From the NCBI RefSeq assembly GCF_000009765.2, contig NC_003155.5, forward strand, positions 4,278,001 through 4,342,000: a stretch of DNA of 64,000 nt. Direction: 5' to 3'. The stretch's first letter is position 1. Every line of letters begins with the position of its first letter. The translations under genes were made by a program, and so were the position numbers. The stretch is from Streptomyces avermitilis MA-4680 = NBRC 14893 (GTDB lineage Bacteria > Actinomycetota > Actinomycetes > Streptomycetales > Streptomycetaceae). Below, piece after piece: positions 23,738 through 32,566 of this stretch. Below the pieces are notes generated by a model. It was not told where the DNA came from. It searched no databases and worked only from the letters and a program-made list of their open reading frames with translations.

Positions 23738-24469
23738 TCAGACCAGTCGGCGGGCCGTGGCCCATCTGGTCAGCTCGTGACGGTTCGACAGCTGGAGCTT
23801 CCTCAGCACCGCCGAGACATGGGACTCGACCGTCTTGACGGAGATGAACAGCTGCTTGGCGATCTCCTTGTACGCGTAGCCGCGGGCGATCAGGCGCAGG
23901 ACCTCGCGCTCGCGCTGGGTGAGGCGGTCCAGGTCCTCGTCGACCGGTGGGGCGTCGGTCGAGGCGAAGGCGTCGAGGACGAAGCCGGCCAGGCGCGGGG
24001 AGAAGACCGCGTCGCCCTCCTGAACGCGGAAGACGGAGTTGACCAGGTCCGTGCCCGTGATGGTCTTGGTGACATAACCGCGGGCCCCGCCGCGGATGAC
24101 GCCGATCACATCCTCCGCCGCGTCCGAGACGGACAGGGCGAGGAAACGGACCGGCTGCTCCGCGTCGGCCATCAACGGCGCGCAGCGGCGCAGGACTTCG
24201 ACCCCGCCGCCGCCCGGCAGATGGACGTCGAGGAGGACCACCTCGGGGCGCGTGGCCGTGATGACCGTGATCGCCTGGTCGACGTCCGCGGCCTCGCCGA
24301 CCACCTCGACGCCGGTGCGCTCGGTCTGCCCGATCTCGGCCTGCACCCCCGTCCGGAACATGCGGTGGTCGTCCACGAGTACGACCCGCACATGCCGCCC
24401 GGGGGCGTCCGCTCCGGTCACGCCGCCGTTCGGCTCGGCCGACCCGCTCGGCTCCTTCGCGTCACTCAT
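23738..24469 (-). CDS. NarL/LuxR-family response regulator (LiaR-like)
   Basis: 243 aa. The receiver domain has the acidic pair LVDDHRM, phospho-acceptor Asp in LLDVHLPGGGG, Ser/Thr switch ALSVSD and Lys in VTKTITG. The C-terminal LuxR helix-turn-helix is complete (LTQREREVLRLIARGYAYKEIAKQLFIS). Its ATG overlaps the stop of the kinase gene by 4 bases, so the pair is translationally coupled. The kinase has a PspC domain and a LiaF-like gene lies divergently upstream, which points to an envelope-stress regulon. TCAGGG elements in the divergent promoter are candidate binding sites. Confidence 0.93.
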   Translation of the reverse strand: MSDAKEPSGSAEPNGGVTGADAPGRHVRVVLVDDHRMFRTGVQAEIGQTERTGVEVVGEAADVDQAITVITATRPEVVLLDVHLPGGGGVEVLRRCAPLMADAEQPVRFLALSVSDAAEDVIGVIRGGARGYVTKTITGTDLVNSVFRVQEGDAVFSPRLAGFVLDAFASTDAPPVDEDLDRLTQREREVLRLIARGYAYKEIAKQLFISVKTVESHVSAVLRKLQLSNRHELTRWATARRLV

Positions 24470-25755
24470 GACGTCTTCTCCGCCCTCTCCATCTCCAACT
24501 CGACCTCCGTACCGCCGTCGGGCACCGCACGCAGCCGTGCCGTTCCGCCGTTGCGCTCCATGCGGCCGATGATCGATTCTCTGACGCCCATGCGGTCGCC
24601 GGGTATCGCGTCGAGGTCGAAGCCGGGGCCCCGGTCGCGAACGGACACGAAGACCGTCCTGCCCTCGACTTCGGCGTAGACCTGTACGGCTCCGCCGTCG
24701 CCACCGTACTTGGCGGCGTTCACCATTGCTTCCCGCGCGGCCTGCATCTGTGCGGTCAGGCCCTCGTCGAGCGGGCAGTCGCCGACTATGACGACCTCGA
24801 TGGGGACACCGTGCTTGTCCTCCACCTCCGCCGCGTTGCGCCGGACCGCCTCGGCGAGGGTGTCCGGCTCGTCGGCCTCGTCCTTGCCGGTTCCCTCGGG
24901 CTTGTAGAGCCAGGCGCGCAGGTCGCGCTCCTGGGCACGGGCGAGGCGCCGCACCTCGTTCGCACTCTCCGCGTTGCGCTGGATCAGGGTCAGGGTGTGC
25001 AGCACCGAGTCGTGGACGTGGGCGGCGACCTCCGCGCGCTCCTGGGCGCGGATACGCATCAGGCGCTCCTCGGAGAGGTCCTGTGTCATGCGTACGAGGT
25101 AGGGGCCGGCCAGGAGCGCTATGCCGACCAGGACCGCGAGCGCCGCCTGGAGCACCGAGCCGAGGTGGGCAGCGGAGCCCTGTAGGACGAAGATGCCGGA
25201 GACACCGGCGGTGACCAGCAGGACACCGGCCGCGGACCGCAGCAGCGTGAGTGTGCGCCGGCGGCGGCCGACCTCCACCCAGCGGGCCCGCCGTGCGTTG
25301 TCCGCCTGGCGCCAGACCAGGGCGACTCCCGCGCCGACGAGCACGGTGGGCCAGAGATACGCCTTGGCTCCGCCGCCGAGATTCACCTTGCCGACGAAGA
25401 CCATCGCCACGACGACCATGAGGAGCAGAGCGGCGATCTGTCCCTTGTCGGGCTTGCGGGCGACGAGTCTGCGACGGCCGTCCGCGGCGGTCTCGGTGGT
25501 GAGGGCAGGCGGGCGCTGGGCGTCGACGCCGCCCACGCCGAGCGGCACGAAGAACCAGAACGCGGCGTACAGCAGCGCGCCCAGCCCGTCCGCCATGAAC
25601 AGGCCGACGAACACGAGCCGCACCCAGATCACGGGCAGACCGAGATGCCCGGCGAGCCCCCGCGCCACGCCCCCGAGCCAGCGTCCGTCACTGCTGCGGT
25701 AGAGCTTGCGCGGGAGCCGCGGGTCGGCGAGTGGCACTGCTGCGGCGTCCGGCAT
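24466..25755 (-). CDS. PspC-domain sensor histidine kinase (LiaS-like)
   Basis: 429 aa from the ATG at 25755; codons to 25791 are possible but include the first TCAGGG element. An N-terminal PspC domain (RKLYRSSDGRWLGGVARGLA, about residues 15-75) leads into several membrane helices, then a HisKA_3 dimerisation helix with the phospho-accepting His in VAAHVHDSVLHTL and a HATPase domain (MVNAAKYG, VRDRGPGFD). PspC domains sense membrane stress, so this is a direct fusion of a phage-shock sensor to a NarL-type kinase. There is no Shine-Dalgarno site, suggesting a leaderless transcript. Confidence 0.9.
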   Translation of the reverse strand: MPDAAAVPLADPRLPRKLYRSSDGRWLGGVARGLAGHLGLPVIWVRLVFVGLFMADGLGALLYAAFWFFVPLGVGGVDAQRPPALTTETAADGRRRLVARKPDKGQIAALLLMVVVAMVFVGKVNLGGGAKAYLWPTVLVGAGVALVWRQADNARRARWVEVGRRRRTLTLLRSAAGVLLVTAGVSGIFVLQGSAAHLGSVLQAALAVLVGIALLAGPYLVRMTQDLSEERLMRIRAQERAEVAAHVHDSVLHTLTLIQRNAESANEVRRLARAQERDLRAWLYKPEGTGKDEADEPDTLAEAVRRNAAEVEDKHGVPIEVVIVGDCPLDEGLTAQMQAAREAMVNAAKYGGDGGAVQVYAEVEGRTVFVSVRDRGPGFDLDAIPGDRMGVRESIIGRMERNGGTARLRAVPDGGTEVELEMERAEKTS

Positions 25756-25790
25756 GCCATCGATGTTCACACGACCGGCCCACCCGGGCA

Positions 25791-25877
25791 TCAGGGTCTA
25801 CCCCCGAGACTCCCCTGATCTTCGAAAGACCGCTGATCGAACACTTCCCGCCGCCCCCGTCAGGGCAGATATCAGGG
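25791..25877. promoter_or_regulatory. cluster of TCAGGG elements between psp-type genes
   Basis: In the 178-bp divergent gap TCAGGG occurs at 25791-25796, 25860-25865 and 25872-25877 and its complement CCCTGA at 25813-25818; a CCAGGG follows at 25883. The last two direct copies are 12 bases apart and the first and second form an inverted pair. This is a plausible autoregulatory operator for the LiaR-like regulator, not a proven one. Confidence 0.45.
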
Positions 25878-25933
25878 TTCCGCCAGGGTCATCCCGACTG
25901 CCGCCGGGCGGCCGCGGCGGCGACGATATACAC

Positions 25934-27370
25934 ATGACAGATCAGCAGCACGCGGCACCGGAGCCGGGCCCCGGTCCGGGCCCCGGCACCGGCCGTGGTC
26001 CGGAGCCCGGCGCGGACCACGGCGCCCGACCACCGGCGGCCGAGCCACGGGACGCCGCGCCGTCCGCCGGCCCGTCAGGTGACGCTGCCGCGTCCGAGGC
26101 GACGGCCCCGACGGCCCCGCCCAGGTTCCGCCGCGACCGGCGGCACAGAATGCTGGGGGGTGTGTGCGCGGGGCTGGGGCGGCAGTGCGACATGGATCCG
26201 GTGATCTTCCGGATCGTGCTCGCGGTGCTCTCCGCGACCGGCGGCCTCGGCCTTATCTTCTACGGCTTCGTCTGGCTCTTCGTCCCGTACGACGACGAGG
26301 AGGAGAACGAGGTGCGCAAGCTGCTGACCGGCCGCGTCGACGGCCCCGCGCTGGCCGCCGTCCTCTTCGCCCTGGTCGGCTGCGGCGTCTTCCTCTCCAT
26401 GCTCAACAACGGCGGGGTGCTCACCTTCGCGGCGGTCCTCTCCCTGCTCCTCGCGGGCGCGGGGTACTGGTCGCAGCGGCGCGGCGCCCCCGATCCCGAC
26501 CCGCTGGCCGCCCAGGCCGTGGCCGATGCCCCGCCGGAGGCCAAGGCACCACCCGTGCCCGCCTCCTACCCCTCCTGGTGGCGCGACCCGATCGTCAAGG
26601 ACGGCACGCATGTGGGTGGCACGGGCTATCTGTGGGGGCCCATGGACGCCCGGGACCGGGACGTCTCGGCGGCGGTCAACATCGCCCGCGGCACCTCGTT
26701 CCGCCAGGACATACGCACGGCGCGCGAGCCGAAGCCGCGTGGTCCGCGCTGGATCGGCGGCTGGGTGTTCCTGTTCGCCCTGCTGGCGGGAGCCCTCGGC
26801 ACCGGGCTGACATGGGACGACCACGCTCTCGGCACCAGTCTCCAGACCGGCCTGGCGTGCGCGCTGGCCGTGTTCGGCACAGGCATCGCGATCAGCGCGT
26901 TCCTGGGGCGCACGGGCGCGGGCTCACTCTTCCTGGCGGTGATCACGGCGGGTCTGCTCGCGGCGTCCGCGGCCCTACCGAAGGACATCAGCACGCACTG
27001 GGTGCGGACGAACTGGACACCGGCGTCGGCGTCGGCCGTGCAGCCGAGGTACGAGCTCGGCACGGGCGAGGGCACCTTGGATCTGACCCGTCTGCGTCTC
27101 GCCAAGGACCAGACGGTGACGACGGGGGCGCAGGTCGGGGCCGGCCGGCTCAGGGTCGTGCTGCCCGCCGACGTGACGGCAGAAGTGGACATCCGGGCGG
27201 GCATCGGCGACATCCAGTTGCCGGGCGACGGAAAGCAGGACGTGGACGTGGAGCCGGGCAAGCAGCAGCAAGTGACGCTCACCCCGTCCGGCACGAAGAA
27301 CGGCGGCACGCTGAACCTCGACCTCGAAGTCGGCGTGGGACAGGTGGAGGTAACTCGTGCTGCGTCATGA
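25934..27370 (+). CDS. PspC-domain membrane protein with LiaF-like C-terminus
   Basis: 478 aa. A Pro/Gly-rich start is followed by a PspC domain (residues about 65-120, RMLGGVCAGLGRQCDMDPVI), several membrane helices, and a C-terminal beta-rich domain (GEGTLDLTRLRLAKDQTVTT onward) like the DUF2154 part of LiaF. LiaF-like proteins inhibit the LiaS-type kinase until the membrane is disturbed. Together with the divergent kinase and regulator this makes a LiaFSR-like module; that assignment is inference. The sequence before the ATG lacks a Shine-Dalgarno site. The next gene overlaps its 3' end. Confidence 0.88.
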   Translation: MTDQQHAAPEPGPGPGPGTGRGPEPGADHGARPPAAEPRDAAPSAGPSGDAAASEATAPTAPPRFRRDRRHRMLGGVCAGLGRQCDMDPVIFRIVLAVLSATGGLGLIFYGFVWLFVPYDDEEENEVRKLLTGRVDGPALAAVLFALVGCGVFLSMLNNGGVLTFAAVLSLLLAGAGYWSQRRGAPDPDPLAAQAVADAPPEAKAPPVPASYPSWWRDPIVKDGTHVGGTGYLWGPMDARDRDVSAAVNIARGTSFRQDIRTAREPKPRGPRWIGGWVFLFALLAGALGTGLTWDDHALGTSLQTGLACALAVFGTGIAISAFLGRTGAGSLFLAVITAGLLAASAALPKDISTHWVRTNWTPASASAVQPRYELGTGEGTLDLTRLRLAKDQTVTTGAQVGAGRLRVVLPADVTAEVDIRAGIGDIQLPGDGKQDVDVEPGKQQQVTLTPSGTKNGGTLNLDLEVGVGQVEVTRAAS

Positions 27371-27617
27371 ATTCCAGCCAGGAAAGCTGATAGCGGGCTT
27401 GTTCCTCACCGTCGCGGGCGTCGCCTTCGCCGGCGATGCGGGCGGCTCATGGGAGACGCCGTGGTTCGCGATCATCCCGATGGTCACGGGCGGCCTCTGC
27501 CTGGCGGGTGCGGCGGCGTTCCTGACGCACGCGATACGCCAACGGCGCGCAGGCCACGACCATGCTTCTCCCGAGCCGGAGGGGGCGTGGCCGTCGGACC
27601 GGCCGTCGGGGGGATGA
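27357..27617 (+). CDS. small 2-TM membrane protein in the psp-type operon
   Basis: 86 aa from the GTG at 27357, which overlaps the PspC gene by 14 bases and has GGAGGT 5 bases upstream, so it is surely co-translated. Two hydrophobic segments (LIAGLFLTVAGVAFAG and WFAIIPMVTGGLCLAGAAAF) and a short charged tail. It probably assists the PspC protein in the membrane; no family is recognised. Confidence 0.8.
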   Translation: MLRHEFQPGKLIAGLFLTVAGVAFAGDAGGSWETPWFAIIPMVTGGLCLAGAAAFLTHAIRQRRAGHDHASPEPEGAWPSDRPSGG

Positions 27618-27812
27618 GCGTCGGGGTGACAAGCAGCGGGCCGAGGGGTCGCGCCGACGGTGACTCGACGACGGTGACTCGACGACGGGTGACGGACGCC
27701 GGAGGAGAACTTCACAGCGGCAATCGAGCGCGTAAGCGTCGGCCGACCTCGTCACGGGTAGCCGGGCCGCGTCAGCGCCGACCGACCTCGTCGGCGGAGC
27801 CAGGCCGTCGCG

Positions 27813-28343
27813 TCAGCGGTAGCCGGCCCCGCGTTGCCTGCGTCGTGCGCGCAGGGCCGCGTCCAGGGAGAACACGGAGGCGCCGGCGAGAACCAGGGGG
27901 AGCCAGGCCATGAGATAGGCGAGGTCGTTGCCGTAGTAGTAGGGGTCGGAGGCCCAGCTCACGGTCAGCCAGAGACTGAGGGAGATCAGGGCCCCGCCGA
28001 GCGCGGCGAGGCGGGTCAGCAGGCCGATGAGGGTGCCGATACCGACGGCCAGTTCACCTAGAGCTATGGCGTAGCCGAAGCCGACGGGGTTCTTCAGCGC
28101 GAGGTCGACAAGGGCCGGGATCGCCGAGGAGTCGCGCACCGTGCGCATCATGTCGCCGATCGAGCCTGCGCCGGACTCGGACATGAACGCGCTGTTGGTG
28201 AGCTTGTCCAGGCCCGCGTAGATGAAGGTGACGCCGAGGAAGACCCGCAGAGGCAGCAGCGCGTATCGGGTGGCGGTGTCCCGCCAGTCCCGGTCGCCTT
28301 CGAGGTAGGGGCTTTGGGTGTCGGTGCGCATGCCGTGAGCCAT
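27813..28343 (-). CDS. DoxX-family membrane protein
   Basis: 176 aa from the ATG at 28343. Four membrane helices with LLPLRVFLGVTFIYAGLDKL at the front are the DoxX/terminal-quinol-oxidase-subunit signature. Such proteins act with thiol-stress enzymes or quinone partners in the membrane; none is adjacent. The 195 bases downstream (27618-27812) contain short GACTCGACGAC tandem repeats and no gene. Confidence 0.88.
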   Translation of the reverse strand: MAHGMRTDTQSPYLEGDRDWRDTATRYALLPLRVFLGVTFIYAGLDKLTNSAFMSESGAGSIGDMMRTVRDSSAIPALVDLALKNPVGFGYAIALGELAVGIGTLIGLLTRLAALGGALISLSLWLTVSWASDPYYYGNDLAYLMAWLPLVLAGASVFSLDAALRARRRQRGAGYR

Positions 28344-28511
28344 CGCTGGTGCCGCCTCTCGCCCGCCGGTCCGTTGCCCTCTCAACAAACCATACGTAGG
28401 GAGGGCCGCTACCGCTCAGTATCTGCGCCGTCTGTTTTCCGTCCTCGCCCGTAAATACGCACCGCCGGGCGGCACACGAACCACACCCCTCAGTCCGTGA
28501 CGCCACACCCC

Positions 28512-29801
28512 TCAGTCCGTCACGTCGATCGTCACCCGATTCGTTTCGACCCCCGCCGCCGTGATCACCTGCACCTCCACGCGCCCCGGCTCCACATCCG
28601 CCGGCACCGGCACCGTCAGTACCGCATCCGTCGGGTTGCTGAAGCCCCCCGCCACCGGCACCAGTGGCACATGCACATGCACCGCCCCGATCCGCACCAC
28701 CATCCGCGACAACCGGTCCGCCGTCTGCGCCCCCGGCGGCACGAAGCCCGCGCCCCGGATCTCGATGTCGTCGCCGGTCCGGATCGGCGCGTCCAGATCC
28801 CCCGCCTCCCGGGCCCGCACGACGGACAGGACCACCGGACGCCCGCCCTCCGCGTACTTCCCGGCGAGATACGTCGCGGCGGACACGAGCACCAGCAGCG
28901 CCAGCCCCCACGGCAGATCGGGGAGTTGGTCGGGACGCCGGGCCAGCCGTACCGCGGCGAAGGCGAGAGCCACCGCGCCCACCACCACGTACTGGATGTC
29001 CGCGAAGCTCCCCCGCCCCGAGTCGTCCGTGAGCAGATCCGCTCCGCGCGGGCGGTCGGCGCGTACCTTCTGGAGCCGCTGCCCCAGCACCCGCAGGCCC
29101 ACCACCCGCCGCACCAGCACCGCGATGCCGCAGGCCACGGCGACCACGGTCACCACGCCCACTCCGCGGGCGAGTTCGAGCCCGGCGATCAGCGCGTCCC
29201 GTTCACCGGGCCCGGACGCGGCCGCCAGCTGCCCCACCAGCACGAGCACCGCGTACACCACGAACAGCACCCAACTCGCCGCGACCGCACGGGAGGTGGA
29301 GAGCCGGTTGTCCTCGCCGATGACCGGCGCCAGGGCTCCGCCGCGCGCCCGGTGCAGATAGCCCGCGCCGGTGAGCGACCCGCCCACCACCACCGCGGCG
29401 AGCAGCCCGGCAGTCCGCGCCACCGTCCACCCCGCACCGATGGCGGTCAGCGCCTGTGCCAGGAGCAGCGCCCCGACCACGCCCCAGACCACGAACGCCG
29501 TATGCCGCCACAGCCGGCCCAGCCAGGCCTCGCCCTCGACCCGCCCTCGCTCGGCGACGAGGTCCGCGGACTGGGTCAGTTCGTCCGACACCCACTGCCG
29601 CGAGGCCGACGCGGAGTACGCGACCGCCGCCGGCAGCCCCTGCCCCGACGCGAACTCGTCCCGCCTGGAGAGGAACGCGGCCACCGCACGCCGATGTCCC
29701 TCGCGCGCGCCGTGCGGACAGTCCCCGCAGGTGCACCCGCCCTCATGCGCACCGGGCCCGGTTCCACGCCCCGCGCCCTGCCTCGCCTCCTGCACCGCCA
29801 C
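28512..29801 (-). CDS. polytopic membrane protein with C-terminal TIG-like domain
   Basis: 429 aa from the GTG at 29801 (GGGAAGG 9 bases upstream). The N-terminus carries a cysteine cluster CTCGDCPHG and a helical region (AVAAFLSRRDEFASGQGLP), then about six to eight membrane helices, and the last 90 residues (GDDIEIRGAGFVPPG, VEVQVITAAGVETNRVTIDV) look like an IPT/TIG immunoglobulin-like beta fold. This would suit a surface protein with a cytoplasmic Cys cluster. No family name is certain. Confidence 0.75.
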   Translation of the reverse strand: MAVQEARQGAGRGTGPGAHEGGCTCGDCPHGAREGHRRAVAAFLSRRDEFASGQGLPAAVAYSASASRQWVSDELTQSADLVAERGRVEGEAWLGRLWRHTAFVVWGVVGALLLAQALTAIGAGWTVARTAGLLAAVVVGGSLTGAGYLHRARGGALAPVIGEDNRLSTSRAVAASWVLFVVYAVLVLVGQLAAASGPGERDALIAGLELARGVGVVTVVAVACGIAVLVRRVVGLRVLGQRLQKVRADRPRGADLLTDDSGRGSFADIQYVVVGAVALAFAAVRLARRPDQLPDLPWGLALLVLVSAATYLAGKYAEGGRPVVLSVVRAREAGDLDAPIRTGDDIEIRGAGFVPPGAQTADRLSRMVVRIGAVHVHVPLVPVAGGFSNPTDAVLTVPVPADVEPGRVEVQVITAAGVETNRVTIDVTD

Positions 29802-30123
29802 CAACTGCCGCCTTCCCGCGCCAGAACTCCAACCCACCGGACAACCGACCACCACACAGGCCCACCACCGCACAGACCCGCACCGCGACAGGCCCACACC
29901 GCGACAGGCCCACCACAGCACACCCGCACCGCACGCACCCGCATCGCCGCACGCCCACGCCGCCGCACACCAGCACCGCGCGGCCCCGTACCGCCGCGCA
30001 CCCGCACAACTCCCGGCCGACGACAGCGAATTGTGCCGTACCGAACACCCCCCGCATCCGGCAGGTCCGTCAGTCCGAGTGAACTCGCGGGCCCCCTGTT
30101 GACCCGGCTGCGAGAATTTCCGT
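29802..30123. repeat. G-poor, CA-rich tract with a 16-bp tandem duplication
   Basis: From about 29840 to 30010 the plus strand is almost free of G runs and dominated by CCACC/GCACC words. ACCGCGACAGGCCCAC is repeated exactly at 29882-29897 and 29898-29913. No coding sequence is supported on either strand here; the start of the membrane protein gene and the DUF4429 gene flank it. Confidence 0.6.
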
Positions 30124-31002
30124 ATGGCCGAGATCATCCAGCGCGACGGGAGCTGGGCCTTCGACGGCAGTACGGTCCGGATCACGCCGGGACTGCACCG
30201 CTCCGTGCCGTTGTTCCGGCAGACGTACGGGGAGGTCACCGTCCCCCTGGAGGCGATCTCCGGCATCGTCTACGAGCCCGAACGCAAGCGCGGCAGGCTG
30301 CGGCTGAGGCTGCGCGAGGGCGCCGATCCGCTGCTCCAGGCGACCGGCGGACGCCTGCCGGACGCCGCCGACCCCTACCGGCTGGCCGTGGACATCGACC
30401 GCTCGGGGGTCGCCGAGTACGTCGCCGAGGAGATCCGGCACTCGCTCCTGCTCGAGCAGATTCCCCAGGAGCCGACGAAGGCCTACCTCCTGTCCGGCCC
30501 ACCCGTCCCGGTCTCCGTCCGTTCGAGTGACGGCACGGTCTCCTTCGACGGCGCCGAAGTGCGGATCGACTGGAGTGACACCTCCGAACGGATCAAGCGG
30601 GCGACGGGTCCGCGGATCATCGCGGTCGGCGATCTGGTGCAGGTCGAGTGGCTGCCCAACTCCGGTTACGAGGACGGCTTCCTGCGCTTCGTGACCCGTG
30701 AGACCGTCTTCTCCAAGCTGCCGCCGGAGAAGGACCCGTACGCCCTCGATCTGTGGGGCAGCGCCCGGCGCGATCTGCTGACGGCCCTCGTCGCCGCCGC
30801 GGTCACCGCCCGGCTGCCGCACCCCTCGACCCGCCTCGCCGACTTCGTGGAGCGCCCGCGGCTCGCCACCGCCGTACCACCCGCGGCCGACCACGACGTA
30901 CTCCTGCGCCGCCTCAGGGATCTGGGCGAGCTGCACCGCGAGGGCGTGCTGACGGACGAGGAGTTCGCCGCGGCCAAGGCAGCCGTCCTCCGGGGCTTCT
31001 GA
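30124..31002 (+). CDS. DUF4429 protein with C-terminal SHOCT domain
   Basis: 292 aa. Two DUF4429 units (residues 5-100, GSWAFDGSTVRITPG; and about 125-215, GTVSFDGAEVRIDW) are followed by a SHOCT domain (LLRRLRDLGELHREGVLTDE EFAAAKAAVL region). DUF4429 is a PH-like beta domain of unknown ligand; SHOCT is a short oligomerisation motif. The pairing is common in actinobacteria and probably forms a cytoplasmic oligomer. No regulator or enzyme lies beside it. Confidence 0.88.
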   Translation: MAEIIQRDGSWAFDGSTVRITPGLHRSVPLFRQTYGEVTVPLEAISGIVYEPERKRGRLRLRLREGADPLLQATGGRLPDAADPYRLAVDIDRSGVAEYVAEEIRHSLLLEQIPQEPTKAYLLSGPPVPVSVRSSDGTVSFDGAEVRIDWSDTSERIKRATGPRIIAVGDLVQVEWLPNSGYEDGFLRFVTRETVFSKLPPEKDPYALDLWGSARRDLLTALVAAAVTARLPHPSTRLADFVERPRLATAVPPAADHDVLLRRLRDLGELHREGVLTDEEFAAAKAAVLRGF

Positions 31003-31007
31003 CACCG

Positions 31008-31802
31008 TCAGCTCAGCAGGTCCGGCTCGCTCCGGCTGATGTCCTGCCACAGCGGCTGGTAGTTGATCCACGCCACCAGATCCCCGCCGAGCTGCTCGCG
31101 GGTCGCCACCGCCTGCTTGTGGTCGATCAGGACCGGCCGGCCCGCCGCCCTCGCGGTCAGCTGCACCTGGCAGGACCGTTCCATCGACACGAACCACCAG
31201 GCCGCCGCGTCCACCGAGTCGCCGACCGTCAGCAGCCCGTGGTTGCGCAGCACCAGCGCCTTGCGGGTGTCGAGCGCGGAGGCGATCCGGCGGCCTTCCT
31301 CGGCGTCCACCGCGACCCCCGTGTACGCGTCGTACAGCGCGTGGTCCTCGTAGAAGGCGCAGCTCTCCTGGGTGATCGGGTCCAGCAGGTCGCCGAGCGC
31401 GGACAGGGCGCGCCCGTGCACGGAGTGGCAGTGGGCGACGGCCACGACGTCGGGGCGGGCGGCATGCACCTGGGCGTGCACGGTGAATGCCGCCTGGTTG
31501 ACGTGGTAGCGGCCCTCGATCACCTGCCCCGAGGCGTTCACCATCACAAGATCACTCACGGTCACATGCTTGAACGGCATTCCGAACGGGTTGACCCAGA
31601 AGCAGTCGCTGTACTCGGGATCGCGCGCGGTGATGTGGCCGGAGACCCCGTCCTCGAATCCGAGCCGCCCGAAGAGCCGCAGGGCGCCGGCCAGCCGTTC
31701 CTTGCGATGCGTGCGCTCGTCGTCCAGTGACTCGTACATCGGCGGCATGGCGAACTGCAGCCGGTCGGTGGGCAGGGGCAGGGGTGGTGTGGGCCCGTAC
31801 AT
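31008..31802 (-). CDS. class II aldolase/adducin family protein
   Basis: 264 aa from the ATG at 31802 with GGAGG 4 bases upstream. The zinc-binding His pair AHCHSVHG and the later RNHGLLTVG are the class II aldolase motifs; GVSGHITARDPE is the conserved N-terminal loop. Such enzymes cleave phosphorylated aldoses or act as decarboxylases/epimerases. The substrate is not readable, and the neighbours are unrelated. Convergent with the DUF4429 gene only 5 bases away, so the stop codons are almost touching. Confidence 0.9.
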   Translation of the reverse strand: MYGPTPPLPLPTDRLQFAMPPMYESLDDERTHRKERLAGALRLFGRLGFEDGVSGHITARDPEYSDCFWVNPFGMPFKHVTVSDLVMVNASGQVIEGRYHVNQAAFTVHAQVHAARPDVVAVAHCHSVHGRALSALGDLLDPITQESCAFYEDHALYDAYTGVAVDAEEGRRIASALDTRKALVLRNHGLLTVGDSVDAAAWWFVSMERSCQVQLTARAAGRPVLIDHKQAVATREQLGGDLVAWINYQPLWQDISRSEPDLLS

Positions 31803-32003
31803 CGGTCCTCCAGGCCTGAGTTCCGTCACGGAGCGGAAGTTACCGTCGGTCAGCGCAGGAAAACAGAGCAGTTCTGTGAAGAGATCCGTGAATGCTCCCG
31901 GTCCGGCGGGGCGTGACCGCTGCCCCGGATGACGGGTCCGGCGACATCCCTGCGGACGACCCCCGTTCACAGCACTGACCCGGCCCGACGACGGGCCATG
32001 GCA

Positions 32004-32050
32004 GTCTGGCGGGGATACCCGACAGAAGATGTCGGGTATCCCCGCCAGAC
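32004..32050. repeat. perfect 47-bp palindrome (21-bp arms) upstream of the PPOX gene
   Basis: Arms 32004-32024 and 32030-32050 are exact reverse complements around the loop GAAGA. The structure ends 7 bases before the ATG at 32058, and no ribosome-binding site lies between. As RNA it would be an extremely stable hairpin; as DNA it is a candidate operator or insertion-derived palindrome. Confidence 0.85.
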
Positions 32051-32057
32051 TCCCCGT

Positions 32058-32534
32058 ATGACACAGACGAACTGGGCGGCTTTCACCACGGCGGAACCCG
32101 GGCTCGCGAATATCGCCGAGGAGCGTTTCGGGGGCTTCGCCCATCACGTCCTGGCGACCCTGCGCAAGGACGGCTCGCCCCGCACGACCGGCCTCGAAGT
32201 CCGCTTCCTGCACGGCGAACTGTGGCTCGGCATGATGCCGGACTCGCTGAAGGCGCTCGACCTGCGCCGCGACCCGCGCTTCGCGCTCCAGGCGAACCCC
32301 GGGGAGGGGGCCGGGACGGGGGGCGGGGACGTACGGATCAGCGGGCGGGCGATCGAGGTCGAGGACCCGGCGACGAAGGCCGCGTATGGGAAAGAGGTGG
32401 AACCGCCGGAGCCGTTCCACCTCTTCCGCACCGAGCTGACGGAGGTCGTACGGACCTACGTCGAGGACGACATGTATCTGGTCGTCGAGATCTGGCGGCC
32501 TGGCGCGCCGGTGCGCACGCTCAGGCGGACGTGA
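32058..32534 (+). CDS. pyridoxamine 5'-phosphate oxidase (PPOX)-like flavin/F420-binding protein
   Basis: 158 aa, a split-barrel domain with LATLRKDGSPRTTGLEVRF and LWLGMMPDSLKALDLRRDPR, characteristic of PPOX/F420-dependent reductases and related flavin proteins. It probably reduces a small substrate. The exact cofactor cannot be told from the sequence. The ATG at 32058 lies at the foot of a perfect palindrome; an in-frame ATG at 31998 would translate through the palindrome and is unlikely. Confidence 0.8.
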   Translation: MTQTNWAAFTTAEPGLANIAEERFGGFAHHVLATLRKDGSPRTTGLEVRFLHGELWLGMMPDSLKALDLRRDPRFALQANPGEGAGTGGGDVRISGRAIEVEDPATKAAYGKEVEPPEPFHLFRTELTEVVRTYVEDDMYLVVEIWRPGAPVRTLRRT

Positions 32535-32566
32535 GCCTCGGGACTACTCCCCCTCGGCTCCCGGGA

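Noticed and set aside
30070..31197. Long open frame antisense to the DUF4429 gene
   Set aside because: High-G+C shadow frame without motif or ribosome site; the plus-strand gene has clear domains.
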